DNA from: Paraburkholderia sp. LEh10
GTDB lineage: Bacteria; Pseudomonadota; Gammaproteobacteria; Burkholderiales; Burkholderiaceae
Assembly (NCBI RefSeq): GCF_017814945.1
Contig: NZ_JAGIPX010000003.1
Coordinates: 124,001 to 188,000 of the forward strand
Direction: 5' to 3'
DNA length: 64,000 nt
The notes below the pieces were generated by a model. It searched no databases. It was not told where the DNA came from and worked only from the letters and a program-made list of their open reading frames with translations. Numbering within the stretch: the stretch's first letter is position 1; each line of letters opens with the position of its first letter. Below, piece after piece: positions 1-9,124 of this stretch. The translations under genes and the position numbers were made by a program.

Positions 1-642
1 TTCTATGCGGAAGTCGCGAAGTTCGCGCAGATTCACCACATCAGCGTCGTGGCCAATGAGCGTTTCAATCGCACCGACCCGAGCGTCACCGGCCAGATCC
101 TGAAGATCATGGCCGCGAACCCCGATGCCGTCGTCGTGGGCGCGGCGGGCACGCCGGCCGCGCTGCCGCCGAAGACGCTGATCGGGCGCGGCTACAAGGG
201 CAAGATCTATCACAACCACGGCGTCGGCAATAACGATTTCCTGCGCGTGTGCGGCGCCGACTGCAACGGCACGTTCCTGCCCGCGAGCCCCGTGCTGGTC
301 GCGTCGCAGTTGCCCGCGGACTATGCTTCGAAGCGTCTCGCGCTCGATTACATCGCGCGCTTCGAAGCACTGCGCGGGCCAGGCAGCGTATCCGCATTCG
401 GCTCGTATGCGTGGGATGCGAGCATGCTGCTGAACAACGCGATTCCCGTCGCGCTGAAGTCGGCTGCGCCGGGCACGGTTGAATTCCGCCGCGCGTTGCG
501 CGATGCGCTCGAGGCGACGAAAGGGCTCGTCGATACCAACGGCGTCGTCAACATGAGCGCGACCGATCACCTCGGCCTCGATCAGCGCGCGCGTGTGATG
601 GTCGAGATCCGCAGCGGGAAGTGGGTGTATCAGCCGCGCTGA
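1..642 (+). CDS. ABC transporter periplasmic substrate-binding protein, LivK-like (5'-truncated)
   Basis: The reading frame is open from base 1, so the gene begins upstream of the window; 213 C-terminal residues are visible. The text (NERFNRTDPSVTGQILKIMA, then DAVVVGAAGTPAALPPKTLI) resembles the second lobe of type I periplasmic binding proteins of the branched-chain amino acid (Leu/Ile/Val) family, which capture a ligand in the periplasm for a Liv-type ABC importer. The signal peptide and first lobe are outside the window, and no transporter genes follow, so the ligand cannot be inferred. Ends with TGA at 640-642. The family is fairly sure; the substrate is unknown. Confidence 0.8.
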   Translation, partial: FYAEVAKFAQIHHISVVANERFNRTDPSVTGQILKIMAANPDAVVVGAAGTPAALPPKTLIGRGYKGKIYHNHGVGNNDFLRVCGADCNGTFLPASPVLVASQLPADYASKRLALDYIARFEALRGPGSVSAFGSYAWDASMLLNNAIPVALKSAAPGTVEFRRALRDALEATKGLVDTNGVVNMSATDHLGLDQRARVMVEIRSGKWVYQPR

Positions 643-734
643 ATGAGCGGCGTATGACGGCGGCGCAGCGTCGGCTGCGCCGCACGCGTCACGTGTGACC
701 CGACGCCGACGCGTCGCTCTTACGGGTGCCAGCC

Positions 735-1586
735 ATGTCTCACGAATCGGAATCTCAATCGGTCGAACCCGCGTTTTACGCGCACTACAGGTCGCTGCGC
801 GTGCGGCGTCATGCGCACGGCATCCTCGAAATCGTCATGAGTGGCGAAGGCGCGAACAAGAGCAACCTCGCCACCGCCGATGCGAACATGCATCGCGAAC
901 TCGCCGATATCTGGCGCGACATCGATCGCGATCCGCAGACGCGTGTCGCCGTGATACGCGGCGAAGGCAAGGGCTTTTCGGCGGGAGGCGACCTCGGCCT
1001 CGTCGAAGACATGGCCAACCACTTCGATGTGCGCACGCGCGTCTGGCGCGAAGCGCGCGACCTCGTCTATAACGTGATCAACTGCAGCAAGCCGATCGTC
1101 TCGGCGATGCACGGCCCGGCCGTCGGCGCGGGGCTCGTCGCCGGGCTGCTGGCGGACATTTCGATTGCGACGAAGTCGGCGCGCATCATCGACGGCCATA
1201 CGCGGCTGGGCGTCGCGGCGGGCGATCATGCGGCGATCGTGTGGCCGCTGTTGTGCGGCATGGCCAAGGCGAAGTATTACCTGATGCTGTGCGAGCCGGT
1301 GAGCGGCGAGGAGGCGGAGCGGATCGGCCTCGTCTCACTCGCCGTCGACGACAACGACCTGCTCCCGAAGACATTCGAAGTCGCGCGCAAGCTCGCGCAC
1401 GGTTCGCAGACGGCGATCCGCTGGACCAAGTATGCGTTGAACAACTGGCTGCGTTCGGCGGGCCCGACGTTCGATACGTCGCTGGCGCTGGAATTCATGG
1501 GTTTCGCGGGGCCGGACGTGCGCGAAGGCGTGGCGTCCCTGCGCGAAAGAAGGACCCCCGATTTCCCCGGCGAGGAAACGTTCTGA
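735..1586 (+). CDS. Enoyl-CoA hydratase/isomerase (crotonase) superfamily protein
   Basis: Crotonase-fold protein of 283 residues. The oxyanion-hole segment ([15 protein letters not shown]) and the second glycine-rich segment ([18 protein letters not shown]) are clear. Where classical hydratases carry the two catalytic glutamates (the CEL and PEI positions), this protein reads Val and His, in GAGLVAG and DGHTRLG, so simple syn-hydration of enoyl-CoA is doubtful. It may be another member of the superfamily, for example an isomerase, thioesterase or decarboxylase-like enzyme acting on an acyl-CoA. ATG at 735 is chosen; a GTG lies nine bases upstream at 726. It stands alone, 246 bp before phaM. 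Confidence 0.8.
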   Translation: MSHESESQSVEPAFYAHYRSLRVRRHAHGILEIVMSGEGANKSNLATADANMHRELADIWRDIDRDPQTRVAVIRGEGKGFSAGGDLGLVEDMANHFDVRTRVWREARDLVYNVINCSKPIVSAMHGPAVGAGLVAGLLADISIATKSARIIDGHTRLGVAAGDHAAIVWPLLCGMAKAKYYLMLCEPVSGEEAERIGLVSLAVDDNDLLPKTFEVARKLAHGSQTAIRWTKYALNNWLRSAGPTFDTSLALEFMGFAGPDVREGVASLRERRTPDFPGEETF

Positions 1587-1831
1587 CGCTCGCGCCGCGG
1601 TGCGTCCTCACGGATGCGGGTTGGGACAACGAAGGGCCGCAAGACGCCTCGCGACGCGAAAGGGAGCAGCGATTGCACATTGCATGGCGCCGCAATACCG
1701 TCACACCGGAAGGCGCACCATAAGCTCACACGCCGCGAGGCTAGCGATGAATCGCTGCAATTCGCGCGCGGTATGATCGAACCCAACGCCGCAGGCAGGC
1801 AACCGTCCATCAGAAGATCAAGGAGATCACC

Positions 1832-2569
1832 ATGACCGACACTCCCGGCTCGACGCCGCCCTTCCCAGGCTTTCCCGGCTTTCCGCCCGCCGAAATGCTG
1901 GACCGCATGTGGGGCATGATGCGTCTGACCCCGTTCGGCGCAGCCTTTCCGGGCACGCAACCCGGCGCGGCGCAGGGCTTCGTGCCGTCGCTTTCGATAA
2001 TGTCCGATATGATGGCGCCGCTCACGAACGTCGAAGATCTCGACAAGCGCATCACCGACATGCGCGCCGTCGAGCAGTGGCTCAAGCTCAACCTGAACAT
2101 GCTGCAGTCGGCGATCCAGGCGCTGGAAGTGCAGCGCGCGACGCTCGCCACGCTGCGCGCGTTCGGCGCATTCGCGCAGCAATCGATGACGCAACCCGCG
2201 CCCGAAGCGCCGAAACAACCCGAGCCACAGGCGGCCGAAACCGCGCAAGAGGCGGGCGACGCGGCGCAGTCTACGGCGTTCGACGCGTCGGGCTGGTGGA
2301 ATCTGCTGCAGGCGCAGTTCAACCAGATCGCGCAGTTCGCGATGGCGCAGCCGGCCACGACGACGGCGACAGGCGCGTCGGAAGCAGGCGCGGGCATTGA
2401 GCCGAGCGATCTCGAGCCGGACGACGTGCCCGAGCGCGACGCCGACAGTGCGGAACAGGCGAAATCGGGCGACGCACCGCGTCCCGCCGCGAAGCGCACG
2501 TCGGGCGCTGCGGCCAGGCGCAACGGCGGCACGACGGCGGCGAAGAAGAGTTCATCGACGTCGGAATGA
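1832..2569 (+). CDS. phaM: PhaM-family polyhydroxyalkanoate granule regulatory protein
   Basis: A 245-residue protein with the hallmarks of PhaM: a conserved N-terminal block ([20 protein letters not shown]), a central amphipathic region ([20 protein letters not shown]) and a low-complexity Ala/Lys/Arg-rich tail ([20 protein letters not shown]) that resembles histone-like DNA-binding tails. In Ralstonia (Cupriavidus), PhaM binds PHB synthase PhaC1 and DNA, activates the synthase and distributes granules between daughter cells; the same role is inferred here. The ribosome-binding region is AAGGAG at 1819-1824. No other pha genes are in the window. Confidence 0.85.
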   Translation: MTDTPGSTPPFPGFPGFPPAEMLDRMWGMMRLTPFGAAFPGTQPGAAQGFVPSLSIMSDMMAPLTNVEDLDKRITDMRAVEQWLKLNLNMLQSAIQALEVQRATLATLRAFGAFAQQSMTQPAPEAPKQPEPQAAETAQEAGDAAQSTAFDASGWWNLLQAQFNQIAQFAMAQPATTTATGASEAGAGIEPSDLEPDDVPERDADSAEQAKSGDAPRPAAKRTSGAAARRNGGTTAAKKSSSTSE

Positions 2570-3135
2570 CAGTAGAGCCGGCGAAGCGGCGCGCCGGCAT
2601 CGTCATGCAAACGCGCGTCGTCCGCTCGCGGCAAGGCATGCGCGCCGCATAGCACATTCTGATTGCGCCGTGCGGTGCGCAAGCGCTTGCGTTGTTTTGC
2701 GTCAATGTCGAAGCGCGCGCCGACGCCCCGGAAGCGGGACTGTCAGGCCCGCGTGCTATCATCGTGTAAGCTTTTTTGGCCTGCGGGAGCGCGCGAAATT
2801 CACCAGATTCGCGGTTCCTCCCGGTCCCAACACGGCGCCCACGCGTCAGTCCCGGACCCAATGCTGCTGTCCAGGCAGCAAGCTGGCACGACCCAGGCAC
2901 AGGTTTCCCCTCACCCACGGTTGGCCGCGCATGCGAGGCATGAAAATCGCGTGCGCATCACGAGCCGCAGTAGTTCTTTTGCCAAGCATGCTTCTTGGCA
3001 GCCGATTACCGCGTAAAATTGAATGCTGCGCTGATGACGGAGAAAGTTCCCGAAGATTCGGAATTTTCCCGTATGTCGGCAGCACAAGTAGCAACAGATA
3101 ACAGACGTCGCCTTGCGCAGAACAGGGGTGGGATT
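2570..3135. other. 566-bp intergenic region between phaM and the ferritin-like gene
   Basis: No convincing coding sequence on either strand. It holds a perfect 14-bp palindrome, CGCAAGCGCTTGCG, at 2678-2691; a TATCAT -10-like hexamer at 2757-2762 without a good -35; and an inverted repeat TGCCAAG / CTTGGCA at 2980-3000 with a 7-base loop. I compared the 2770-2960 stretch by eye with SRP, 6S and RNase P RNA signatures and could not place it. Possible undetected RNA or regulatory leader. Confidence 0.4.
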
Positions 3136-4008
3136 ATGAACACCATGCTTTATCCGGAACTTTACAAATCGCTCGAATCCGTTCGATGGGACATGGAGAA
3201 GGACATTCCCTGGGACAAATTCGACGCGTCGCTGCTTACCGACGAGCAGGCGGCGACCATCAAGATGAACGCGATCACCGAATGGTCGGCCTTGCCCGCC
3301 ACAGAAATGTTCCTGCGCGACAACCACCACGACAGCGACTTCTCCGCCTTCATGAGCGTGTGGTTCTTCGAAGAGCAGAAGCACTCGCTGGTGCTGATGG
3401 AGTATCTGCGCCGCTTCAAGCCGGAACTCGTGCCGACAGAAGAAGAACTGCATGCGGTGCGCTTCGAATTCGATCCGGCGCCGCCGCTCGAAACGCTGAT
3501 GCTGCACTTCTGCGGCGAAATCCGCCTGAACCACTGGTATCGCCGCGCGGCTGAATGGCATACCGAGCCCGTCATCAAGGCCATCTACGAGACCATTTCG
3601 CGCGACGAAGCGCGGCATGGCGGCGCCTATCTGCGCTACATGAAGAAGGCGCTGAGCAATTTCGGCGACGGCGCGCGCGCAGCGTTCGCGAAGATCGGCG
3701 TGCTGATGGCTTCCGCGCGCCGCACGGAAAAGCCGCTGCACCCCACCAACCTGCACGTGAACCAGTCGCTGTTCCCGCGCGACACCGTCCAGTCGCGTCT
3801 GCCCGATCCGGAATGGCTCGAACGCTGGCTCGACGAGCAGATCCGTTTCGACGACGGTTGGGAAAAGAAGGTTGTCGAGCGCATTCTCCACAACCTGTCG
3901 ATCCTGTTCGAACGCTCATTCACGACGGCGCAGGAACTGAACCGCTATCGCAAGGAAGTGGTCGCGCGACTGCAGACTGACCAGCCGGCGCAGCAACAAC
4001 CGGCCTGA
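3136..4008 (+). CDS. Ferritin-like / acyl-ACP desaturase-type di-iron protein
   Basis: A 290-residue helical protein with two E-x-x-H di-iron motifs: E80-x-x-H83 (FFEEQKHSLVL) and E158-x-x-H161 (SRDEARHGGAY). E57 and E128 are plausible bridging or terminal ligands. This arrangement is that of the ferritin-like superfamily, closest in spacing to the soluble stearoyl-ACP desaturase family (helix-E-helix-ExxH, twice), so an O2-activating oxidase or desaturase is more likely than iron storage. The start at 3136 (MNTMLYPELY) is preferred because it follows a purine-rich AGGGGTGGG; an in-frame start at 2995 would add an unconserved-looking stretch. Followed by a strong terminator. Confidence 0.75.
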   Translation: MNTMLYPELYKSLESVRWDMEKDIPWDKFDASLLTDEQAATIKMNAITEWSALPATEMFLRDNHHDSDFSAFMSVWFFEEQKHSLVLMEYLRRFKPELVPTEEELHAVRFEFDPAPPLETLMLHFCGEIRLNHWYRRAAEWHTEPVIKAIYETISRDEARHGGAYLRYMKKALSNFGDGARAAFAKIGVLMASARRTEKPLHPTNLHVNQSLFPRDTVQSRLPDPEWLERWLDEQIRFDDGWEKKVVERILHNLSILFERSFTTAQELNRYRKEVVARLQTDQPAQQQPA

Positions 4009-4056
4009 TGAGGGCGGCGCGCATTCGGGAACGCCCGACGCGCGGCACCGGAACGC

Positions 4057-4095
4057 AACGGCCCGGCAGGTGAGAACCCGCCGGGCCGTTTTCTT
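4057..4095 (+). terminator. Rho-independent terminator after the ferritin-like gene
   Basis: An 11-bp perfect stem, AACGGCCCGGC paired with GCCGGGCCGTT (4057-4067 with 4080-4090), followed by TTCTT. It ends the 3136-4008 gene about 50 bp after its stop codon. Confidence 0.85.
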
Positions 4096-4200
4096 ATCGA
4101 TGTTTCTTTGCTTGCATTGTCGCCGCACGGGCCTTGCATCAACCGTTGGCCGATGCCGCAACGCTCAAAGACACCCAAGCCCCCTTAAACGACTTCTCCT

Positions 4201-4683
4201 ATGGCCGCTACCTTCGAACGCAAGCTCACGACACGCGATGCCCTCGCTCAACTTCGTCCGTCGCTGAAGGGCCCCGTGGTGTTCACGAACGGCGTCTTCG
4301 ATATTTTGCATCGCGGGCACGTCACGTATCTCGCGGATGCAAAGGCGCTGGGCGCGACGCTGATCGTCGGCGTGAACAGCGACGCATCGGTGCGCATGCT
4401 CGGCAAGGGCGACGACCGGCCGATCAACAACGAAGCCGACCGGATGGCGCTGCTGGCCGCGCTGGAAAGTGTCGACTGGGTGGTGCGCTTCGAGGAGCAG
4501 ACGCCCGTCGCGCTGATCGGGGCGCTGCGTCCCGACGTGCTAGTCAAAGGCGGCGACTACGACATGGACAAGCTGCCCGAATCCGCCCTCGTGCGCGGCT
4601 GGGGCGGCAAAGCGCTGGCGATCCCGTTCGAGCACGACCGCTCGACGACTGCGCTGCTGAAGAAAGTCCGCGCTCAAGGCTGA
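4201..4683 (+). CDS. rfaE2: D-glycero-beta-D-manno-heptose 1-phosphate adenylyltransferase
   Basis: A 160-residue stand-alone nucleotidyltransferase equal to the C-terminal (HldE-C) half of E. coli HldE. The Rossmann-like signature FTNGVFDILHRGHVTYLADA contains the catalytic HxGH motif as H37-R-G-H40; LVKGGDYDMD and the late basic segment (DRSTTALLKKVR) are also family features. It converts heptose-1-phosphate and ATP to ADP-heptose for the LPS inner core. In Burkholderiaceae the kinase half (HldA/RfaE1) is a separate gene, not in this window. It converges on the minus-strand group starting at 4732. Confidence 0.92.
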   Translation: MAATFERKLTTRDALAQLRPSLKGPVVFTNGVFDILHRGHVTYLADAKALGATLIVGVNSDASVRMLGKGDDRPINNEADRMALLAALESVDWVVRFEEQTPVALIGALRPDVLVKGGDYDMDKLPESALVRGWGGKALAIPFEHDRSTTALLKKVRAQG

Positions 4684-4731
4684 GCGACGCGCAGCGCGCT
4701 CGCCCGAGCGCGCTGGTTTGAATCTTTCGCC

Positions 4732-4974
4732 TTACTGCGCCAGCGCCGAAGCCGCGACAGGCGCAACGGGAGCCGGGCCGCCGACGACGGCGAGATCGGC
4801 CGCGTCGGCCGACGACATCGGCTGCACACGCAGTTGCTCCGGGTGGATCTGCCGGTTCAGGTGATTCGGCTCGCGCGGCCCCGCGGCCGGCGACGGGCCG
4901 AACAGCCCGCGCATCGTGACGAACGCGAGGATATTGGCGAGAAAGAGCAAAGCGACTAGCCAGCGCAGCATCAT
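4732..4974 (-). CDS. Small single-pass membrane protein, SPOR-protein-like N-terminus without SPOR domain
   Basis: An 80-residue protein. Residues 3-24 (LRWLVALLFLANILAFVTMR) form one membrane segment, followed by GPSPAAGPREPNHLNRQIHP and a short Ala/Pro-rich tail. The N-terminal text and the PREPxxLxxQIxPExLRV segment resemble the start of betaproteobacterial SPOR-domain (septal peptidoglycan-binding) proteins, but the chain stops before any SPOR domain. It lies 36 bp downstream of coaX on the same strand, so it is probably the last gene of a birA-coaX operon. Function unknown; calling it a shortened relative is an inference. Confidence 0.65.
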   Translation of the reverse strand: MMLRWLVALLFLANILAFVTMRGLFGPSPAAGPREPNHLNRQIHPEQLRVQPMSSADAADLAVVGGPAPVAPVAASALAQ

Positions 4975-5010
4975 TGAGGTCTCCAGCTTGCTTGTTCAGT
5001 GTCCCGGCAG

Positions 5011-5886
5011 TCAGGCCGCGCGGCTGCCCGTCGGCGGCGCGGCCGACGCTTCTGCGGCGATCAGCGCAAGGCCCGCCAGCACGAGCGAATCGTGGCGCGT
5101 GTACGGCACGCCGAGTCCTAGCGCCAGTTCCCCCGCCGCGCCGCCGCTCACGACGAGCCGCACGGGCGTCTTCCATTCGTCCTGCAGATCGCGCCACATC
5201 CGCTCGATCAGCCCGATCTGCGCCAGCGCGCAGCCCGTCGACAACGAACGCGGCGTATCGGTCGCGAGCCATGCGGCGTGCTTTGCGCGTTCGCGTTGGC
5301 TCGCGCCGGCGGCGTCGTGTGCGAGCAGATCGCGCGCGGCGCTTGCGTCGAGCGTCGGCAGTTGCGCGGTGTGCTCGCCGAGCGAGCGCATCATCAGCGA
5401 CCAGCCCGGCGCGATCAGGCCGCCGACGAATACGCCGTCAGCGTTCAGCGCTTCCAGCGTCGTCGCCGTGCCGAAGGTCGCGATCAGCAGCGGCTCGCCC
5501 GGAAACGCGGCGCGCGCGCCGATCATACCCGCCCAGCGGTCGCTGCCCAGTTGAGTCGGTGTCGTGTAGCCGTTCGTCACGCCGCATTGCCGCGCGGCCG
5601 AGCGGATCGTCGTGCGCGACAGGCCGGGCCACTGTCTGTCGATGAATGCATCGATGCGGCGCGCGACCGCGTCGCCAGCGACATTCGATAACCATGCAGA
5701 AGCAGGCGCGGGTAACGCGGACCAATCCGGTTCATGCCTTGACTGCAGAGGATCACCTGTTCCCTTTACCAGCTGGCCGCCGTGCGAGAATGCGCCTGAG
5801 TGCGTCTGTGTACCATCGGCGTGTACCAGCGCCCACTTGACGCGGCTATTGCCCGCGTCGATCAGCAGAAACGGGTCGCCGCTCAT
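5011..5886 (-). CDS. coaX: Type III pantothenate kinase
   Basis: Residues [20 protein letters not shown] start a 291-residue ASKHA-fold kinase that phosphorylates pantothenate, the first step of CoA synthesis. Visible motifs are the phosphate-binding [10 protein letters not shown], the [12 protein letters not shown] helix and the second phosphate loop [12 protein letters not shown]. The start ATG (5886) overlaps the birA stop as ATGA, indicating translational coupling. A longer frame reaching to 6387 exists but only reads through birA in another frame. Confidence 0.9.
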   Translation of the reverse strand: MSGDPFLLIDAGNSRVKWALVHADGTQTHSGAFSHGGQLVKGTGDPLQSRHEPDWSALPAPASAWLSNVAGDAVARRIDAFIDRQWPGLSRTTIRSAARQCGVTNGYTTPTQLGSDRWAGMIGARAAFPGEPLLIATFGTATTLEALNADGVFVGGLIAPGWSLMMRSLGEHTAQLPTLDASAARDLLAHDAAGASQRERAKHAAWLATDTPRSLSTGCALAQIGLIERMWRDLQDEWKTPVRLVVSGGAAGELALGLGVPYTRHDSLVLAGLALIAAEASAAPPTGSRAA

Positions 5887-6788
5887 GCAGCGCCGCTTCC
5901 TTCGTCCGCGAGACGCAGCGACACGTCGCCCGTCGCGATGGCCTGCCGGCCGGACGGCGTATCGAGCAGCAATTGCCCGAGATCGTCGACACCCGCCGCG
6001 ACGCCGCGCCCCGTCTCCACGCCCTGCTCGAACAGCACGACGTCGCGGCCCGCATACGCGTGACAGCCGTTCCAGCGCTGCCGGAACGGTGCGAAGCCTT
6101 CGGCGCCGAAGCGCTGCAGCGCCGGCTGGAGCGCGTTGAGTTCGGCGGCGAGCGTATCGGTGAGGTTCGCGTTCGGCAGCGCGCGCGATAGCGCCGTCGG
6201 TGCGGCGCCGCGTGCAGCGCGTGGCACGTCGGCATTGAGCGCATCGACTTTCGCGGCCAGTTCGTCCGCACCCTTCACGTTCGTGCCGATCCCGATCACG
6301 ACGGCGCTCGCGTCCTGTGTGCTCCATGCCGTTTCGATCAGGATGCCAGCGAGCTTGTCGCCTTCGAGCAGCACGTCGTTCGGCCACTTCAGCGCGATTT
6401 GGCCGGGACCCGCGACGGGCAGCGAGCGCAAGCCGTCGACGAGCGCGACGCCCACGGCGAGACTGAGGCCCGCGAGTCCTTCGAGCGGCCTCGGCAGCAC
6501 GCAGGCCACCGAAAACAGCAGCGCGTTGCCCGGTTCCGCATACCAGGTGCGGCCGCGGCGGCCGCGTCCCGCCGTCTGCAGATAGGCGACTCGCACGATG
6601 GGTTGCGCGAGCGCGCCCGCTTCGCGCGGCAGCGCCTTCATGCGCGCCATCAGGTCGGCATTCGTCGAGCCCGTCTCTTCGACGATCTCGATCGGCCAGT
6701 CGTTCGCGGCCGGTCCGAACAGCGCTACGGCGCGCTGCCGGTCGATCCGCCAGTCGCCCGAGGGGGCAGGTGAAGTAGGGGTATTCAT
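5883..6788 (-). CDS. birA: Biotin--[acetyl-CoA-carboxylase] ligase
   Basis: A 301-residue ligase that makes biotinyl-AMP and transfers biotin to the BCCP subunit of acetyl-CoA carboxylase. The biotin-binding loop GRGRRGRTW is at residues 74-82 and the KWPNDVLL segment supplies the lysine that contacts the adenylate. The chain starts shortly before the catalytic domain ([12 protein letters not shown]), so it lacks the winged-helix repressor domain of E. coli BirA and should be a monofunctional ligase. Start at 6788 (MNTPTSPAP); an alternative lies six codons upstream at 6806. First gene of the birA-coaX pair. Confidence 0.88.
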   Translation of the reverse strand: MNTPTSPAPSGDWRIDRQRAVALFGPAANDWPIEIVEETGSTNADLMARMKALPREAGALAQPIVRVAYLQTAGRGRRGRTWYAEPGNALLFSVACVLPRPLEGLAGLSLAVGVALVDGLRSLPVAGPGQIALKWPNDVLLEGDKLAGILIETAWSTQDASAVVIGIGTNVKGADELAAKVDALNADVPRAARGAAPTALSRALPNANLTDTLAAELNALQPALQRFGAEGFAPFRQRWNGCHAYAGRDVVLFEQGVETGRGVAAGVDDLGQLLLDTPSGRQAIATGDVSLRLADEGSGAA

Positions 6789-6946
6789 GAGGCGTATTTT
6801 AGCCACTCAGTCTGTCATCGTGATCGGTACATTACCCACCCCGTGCCTGCGCATCGCGCGGCACCAGCAGCGGGCATACCACCACGGCCCTTTATCGATG
6901 GCTTCGTTACAATGCCCGTTAATCCGATCACCACATCCAGCGATCC

Positions 6947-8086
6947 TTGAACTACGACACTCCTCCCGGCCTCGAAGTCGCGGCAGGCAGCAAGGGCAAG
7001 ATCGTCCGACTGTCCGGGCAGTGGACCGCACTCGCCCTCGCACGCGACCGCCTGCACGGAAGGGCGCTGCCGCGTCTGCGCGAACTGGTCGACAGCCGCG
7101 CGCATGTTGCGCAGTGGGATCTGTCGCACATCGAACGGATGGACCATGTGGGAGGCCAGGCGCTGTGGCGCGTGTGGGGCTACAGGCTGCCCACCGATCT
7201 CGTCGCGCTCAACGACACGCAGCGCGACATTTTCGACCGCATCGCGCTGCTCGACACCGCGCGCGAGAACCCGGAGCCCGTGGACCGCTTCGATCCGTTC
7301 ACGAAGCTCGGCCTCGGCATCTTCGCGTTGTTCGAGCATCTGTATGGCGGTGTCGCGATGTTCGGGCGCGTGATCCTCGATTTGCTGGCCGTCGCGCGCA
7401 ATCCGAAGCTCGCGCCGTGGAAGGAGATTTCGGCGAACGTCTATGCCGCGGGCACGCAGGCGCTCCCCATCACCGCGCTCGTCGCGTTCCTGATCGGCAT
7501 CGTGCTGAGCTATCTGTCCGCGCAGCAGTTGCGGCTGTTCGGCGCGAACCAGTACATCGTGAACATCCTCGGGATGTCGGTGCTGCGCGAACTCGGCCCG
7601 GTGCTGTCCGCGATCCTGGTGGCGGGACGCTCCGGCTCCGCGATCACCGCGCAGATCGGCGTGATGCGCGTGACGGAAGAACTCGACGCGATGCGCGTGA
7701 TGGGCATTCCGCACGGCCTGCGTCTGATCCTGCCGCGCGTGGTGGCGCTGTCGCTCGCGATGCCGCTGCTCGTGATGTGGACCAACATCGTCGCGCTGGC
7801 GGGCGGCGCGCTTGCCGCGAAGCTCGTGTTGCAGATCGACATGTCGTACTTCGCGCGCGCACTGCCGGGCGTCGTGCCCGTCGCGAACCTGTGGATCGGC
7901 CTCGGCAAGGGCATGGTCTTCGGCATGCTGATCGCGATCGTCGGCTGTCACTTCGGCTTTCGCATCAAGGCCAATTCGCAGAGCCTCGGCGAGGGCACGA
8001 CGACCTCGGTTGTCACGTCGATCACGATCGTCATTCTCGCCGACGCCGTGTTTGCCATTCTCTTTCAGAACGTGGGGCTGTCATGA
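6947..8086 (+). CDS. MlaE-type lipid ABC transporter permease with N-terminal STAS-like domain
   Basis: A 379-residue inner-membrane permease. Residues 1-95 look like a STAS domain (VAQWDLSHIERMDHVGGQAL), the fold that MlaB supplies as a separate protein in E. coli; the rest is the MlaE/YrbE permease (PITALVAFLIGIVLSYLSAQ, then the coupling segment AGRSGSAITAQIGVMRVTEE). It would move phospholipid between the inner membrane and a periplasmic MCE ring. The frame begins at TTG 6947 with a weak ribosome-binding site, so the exact start is uncertain. Its stop overlaps the start of the ATPase gene. Confidence 0.85.
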   Translation: MNYDTPPGLEVAAGSKGKIVRLSGQWTALALARDRLHGRALPRLRELVDSRAHVAQWDLSHIERMDHVGGQALWRVWGYRLPTDLVALNDTQRDIFDRIALLDTARENPEPVDRFDPFTKLGLGIFALFEHLYGGVAMFGRVILDLLAVARNPKLAPWKEISANVYAAGTQALPITALVAFLIGIVLSYLSAQQLRLFGANQYIVNILGMSVLRELGPVLSAILVAGRSGSAITAQIGVMRVTEELDAMRVMGIPHGLRLILPRVVALSLAMPLLVMWTNIVALAGGALAAKLVLQIDMSYFARALPGVVPVANLWIGLGKGMVFGMLIAIVGCHFGFRIKANSQSLGEGTTTSVVTSITIVILADAVFAILFQNVGLS

Positions 8087-8973
8087 TCGCGCCGCTCACT
8101 ACCGCCGTAAAGGACCAGCCGCTGCCGCAGATCGCGGAAACCGTGATCGAGGTGCGCAATCTCACCAAACGCTACGGCCGCAACATCGTCCATCAGCATC
8201 TGGACTTCGATGTGAGGCGCGGTGAGATCGTGTCGATCGTCGGCGGCTCGGGCTCGGGCAAGACGACGCTGATGCGCCAGATTCTCGGGCTCGAGAAGCC
8301 GACCTCGGGCACCATCAAGGTGTTCGGCGAGGACATGTCGGAGCTCGACAAGGACGAAGCGCGGCTGATGCGCGTGCGCTCGGGCATGCTGTTCCAGCAC
8401 GGCGCGCTATTTTCGTCGCTGTCGGTGTTCGACAATATCGCGCAGCCGCTGCGCGAGCTCGGCAAGGTGCCAGAAGACCTGTTGCGCGACATCGTGATGC
8501 TGAAGCTCGAAATGGTCGGGCTGCCGTGCAAGCACGCATCGAAGATGCCCGCCGCGCTGTCGGGCGGGATGGTCAAGCGCGTGGGCATCGCGCGCGCGAT
8601 CGCGCTGGAGCCTGAACTGCTGTTTCTCGACGAGCCGACAGCGGGCCTCGATCCGCAGGCGTCCGACGAATTCGTCGAGCTGATCAGCGCGCTGCATCGT
8701 GCGCTCGGCCTGACAGTGGTGATGGTGACGCACGATCTCGACACGATGGTTGCACTGTCGACGCGCGTCGCGGTGATCGCCGACCGCAAGATCGTGGTGG
8801 CTGCGCCCGTCGAGGAAGTGGCGGGCGTCGATCACCCATTCATTCGCGAGTATTTTCTCGGGCTGCGCGGGCGGCTCGCGTTGCAGGGATTGTCACCGGA
8901 GCGGCGCGCGAAGCTGCCGCCGGAAGCGCTGGAGCCCGCGGCGGAAGCGATTCCGCTGCGTACCGCGCTGTGA
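8083..8973 (+). CDS. MlaF-type ABC transporter ATP-binding protein
   Basis: A 296-residue ATPase coupled to the upstream permease by an ATGA overlap. Walker A is GGSGSGKTT, the signature is LSGGMVKRVGIARA, and Walker B is ELLFLDEPTAGLDP; the KRVGIARAIALEP spacing is typical of MlaF/Ttg2A. It powers the lipid-transport system with the permease and MCE protein. A much longer open frame exists upstream in the same phase but only crosses birA and the permease. The C-terminal 40 residues (GRLALQGLSPERRAKL...) are an extra Ala/Pro-rich tail. Confidence 0.9.
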   Translation: MIAPLTTAVKDQPLPQIAETVIEVRNLTKRYGRNIVHQHLDFDVRRGEIVSIVGGSGSGKTTLMRQILGLEKPTSGTIKVFGEDMSELDKDEARLMRVRSGMLFQHGALFSSLSVFDNIAQPLRELGKVPEDLLRDIVMLKLEMVGLPCKHASKMPAALSGGMVKRVGIARAIALEPELLFLDEPTAGLDPQASDEFVELISALHRALGLTVVMVTHDLDTMVALSTRVAVIADRKIVVAAPVEEVAGVDHPFIREYFLGLRGRLALQGLSPERRAKLPPEALEPAAEAIPLRTAL

Positions 8974-9124
8974 GCGCAGCAGCCATGCGCGATCTGTGCG
9001 ATAGGCGCGCGCGGCGTCGCGCTAGCGGGCAGGACGGGCGCGCACAAAGCAGGCGAGCAGCGCGCCGTGACAAAGACAGTGGCAGGACCGGCCGCAAAAT
9101 CGCTGCGAACGAGGGAACCTGACA

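Noticed and set aside
2770..2960. Possible SRP, 6S or RNase P RNA after phaM
   Set aside because: The conserved SRP tetraloop region, the 6S central bubble pattern and the RNase P core are not recognisable.
6598..8082. Long 5' extension in frame with the MlaF-type ATPase
   Set aside because: It runs across birA and the permease gene; the ATPase starts at the ATGA overlap at 8083.
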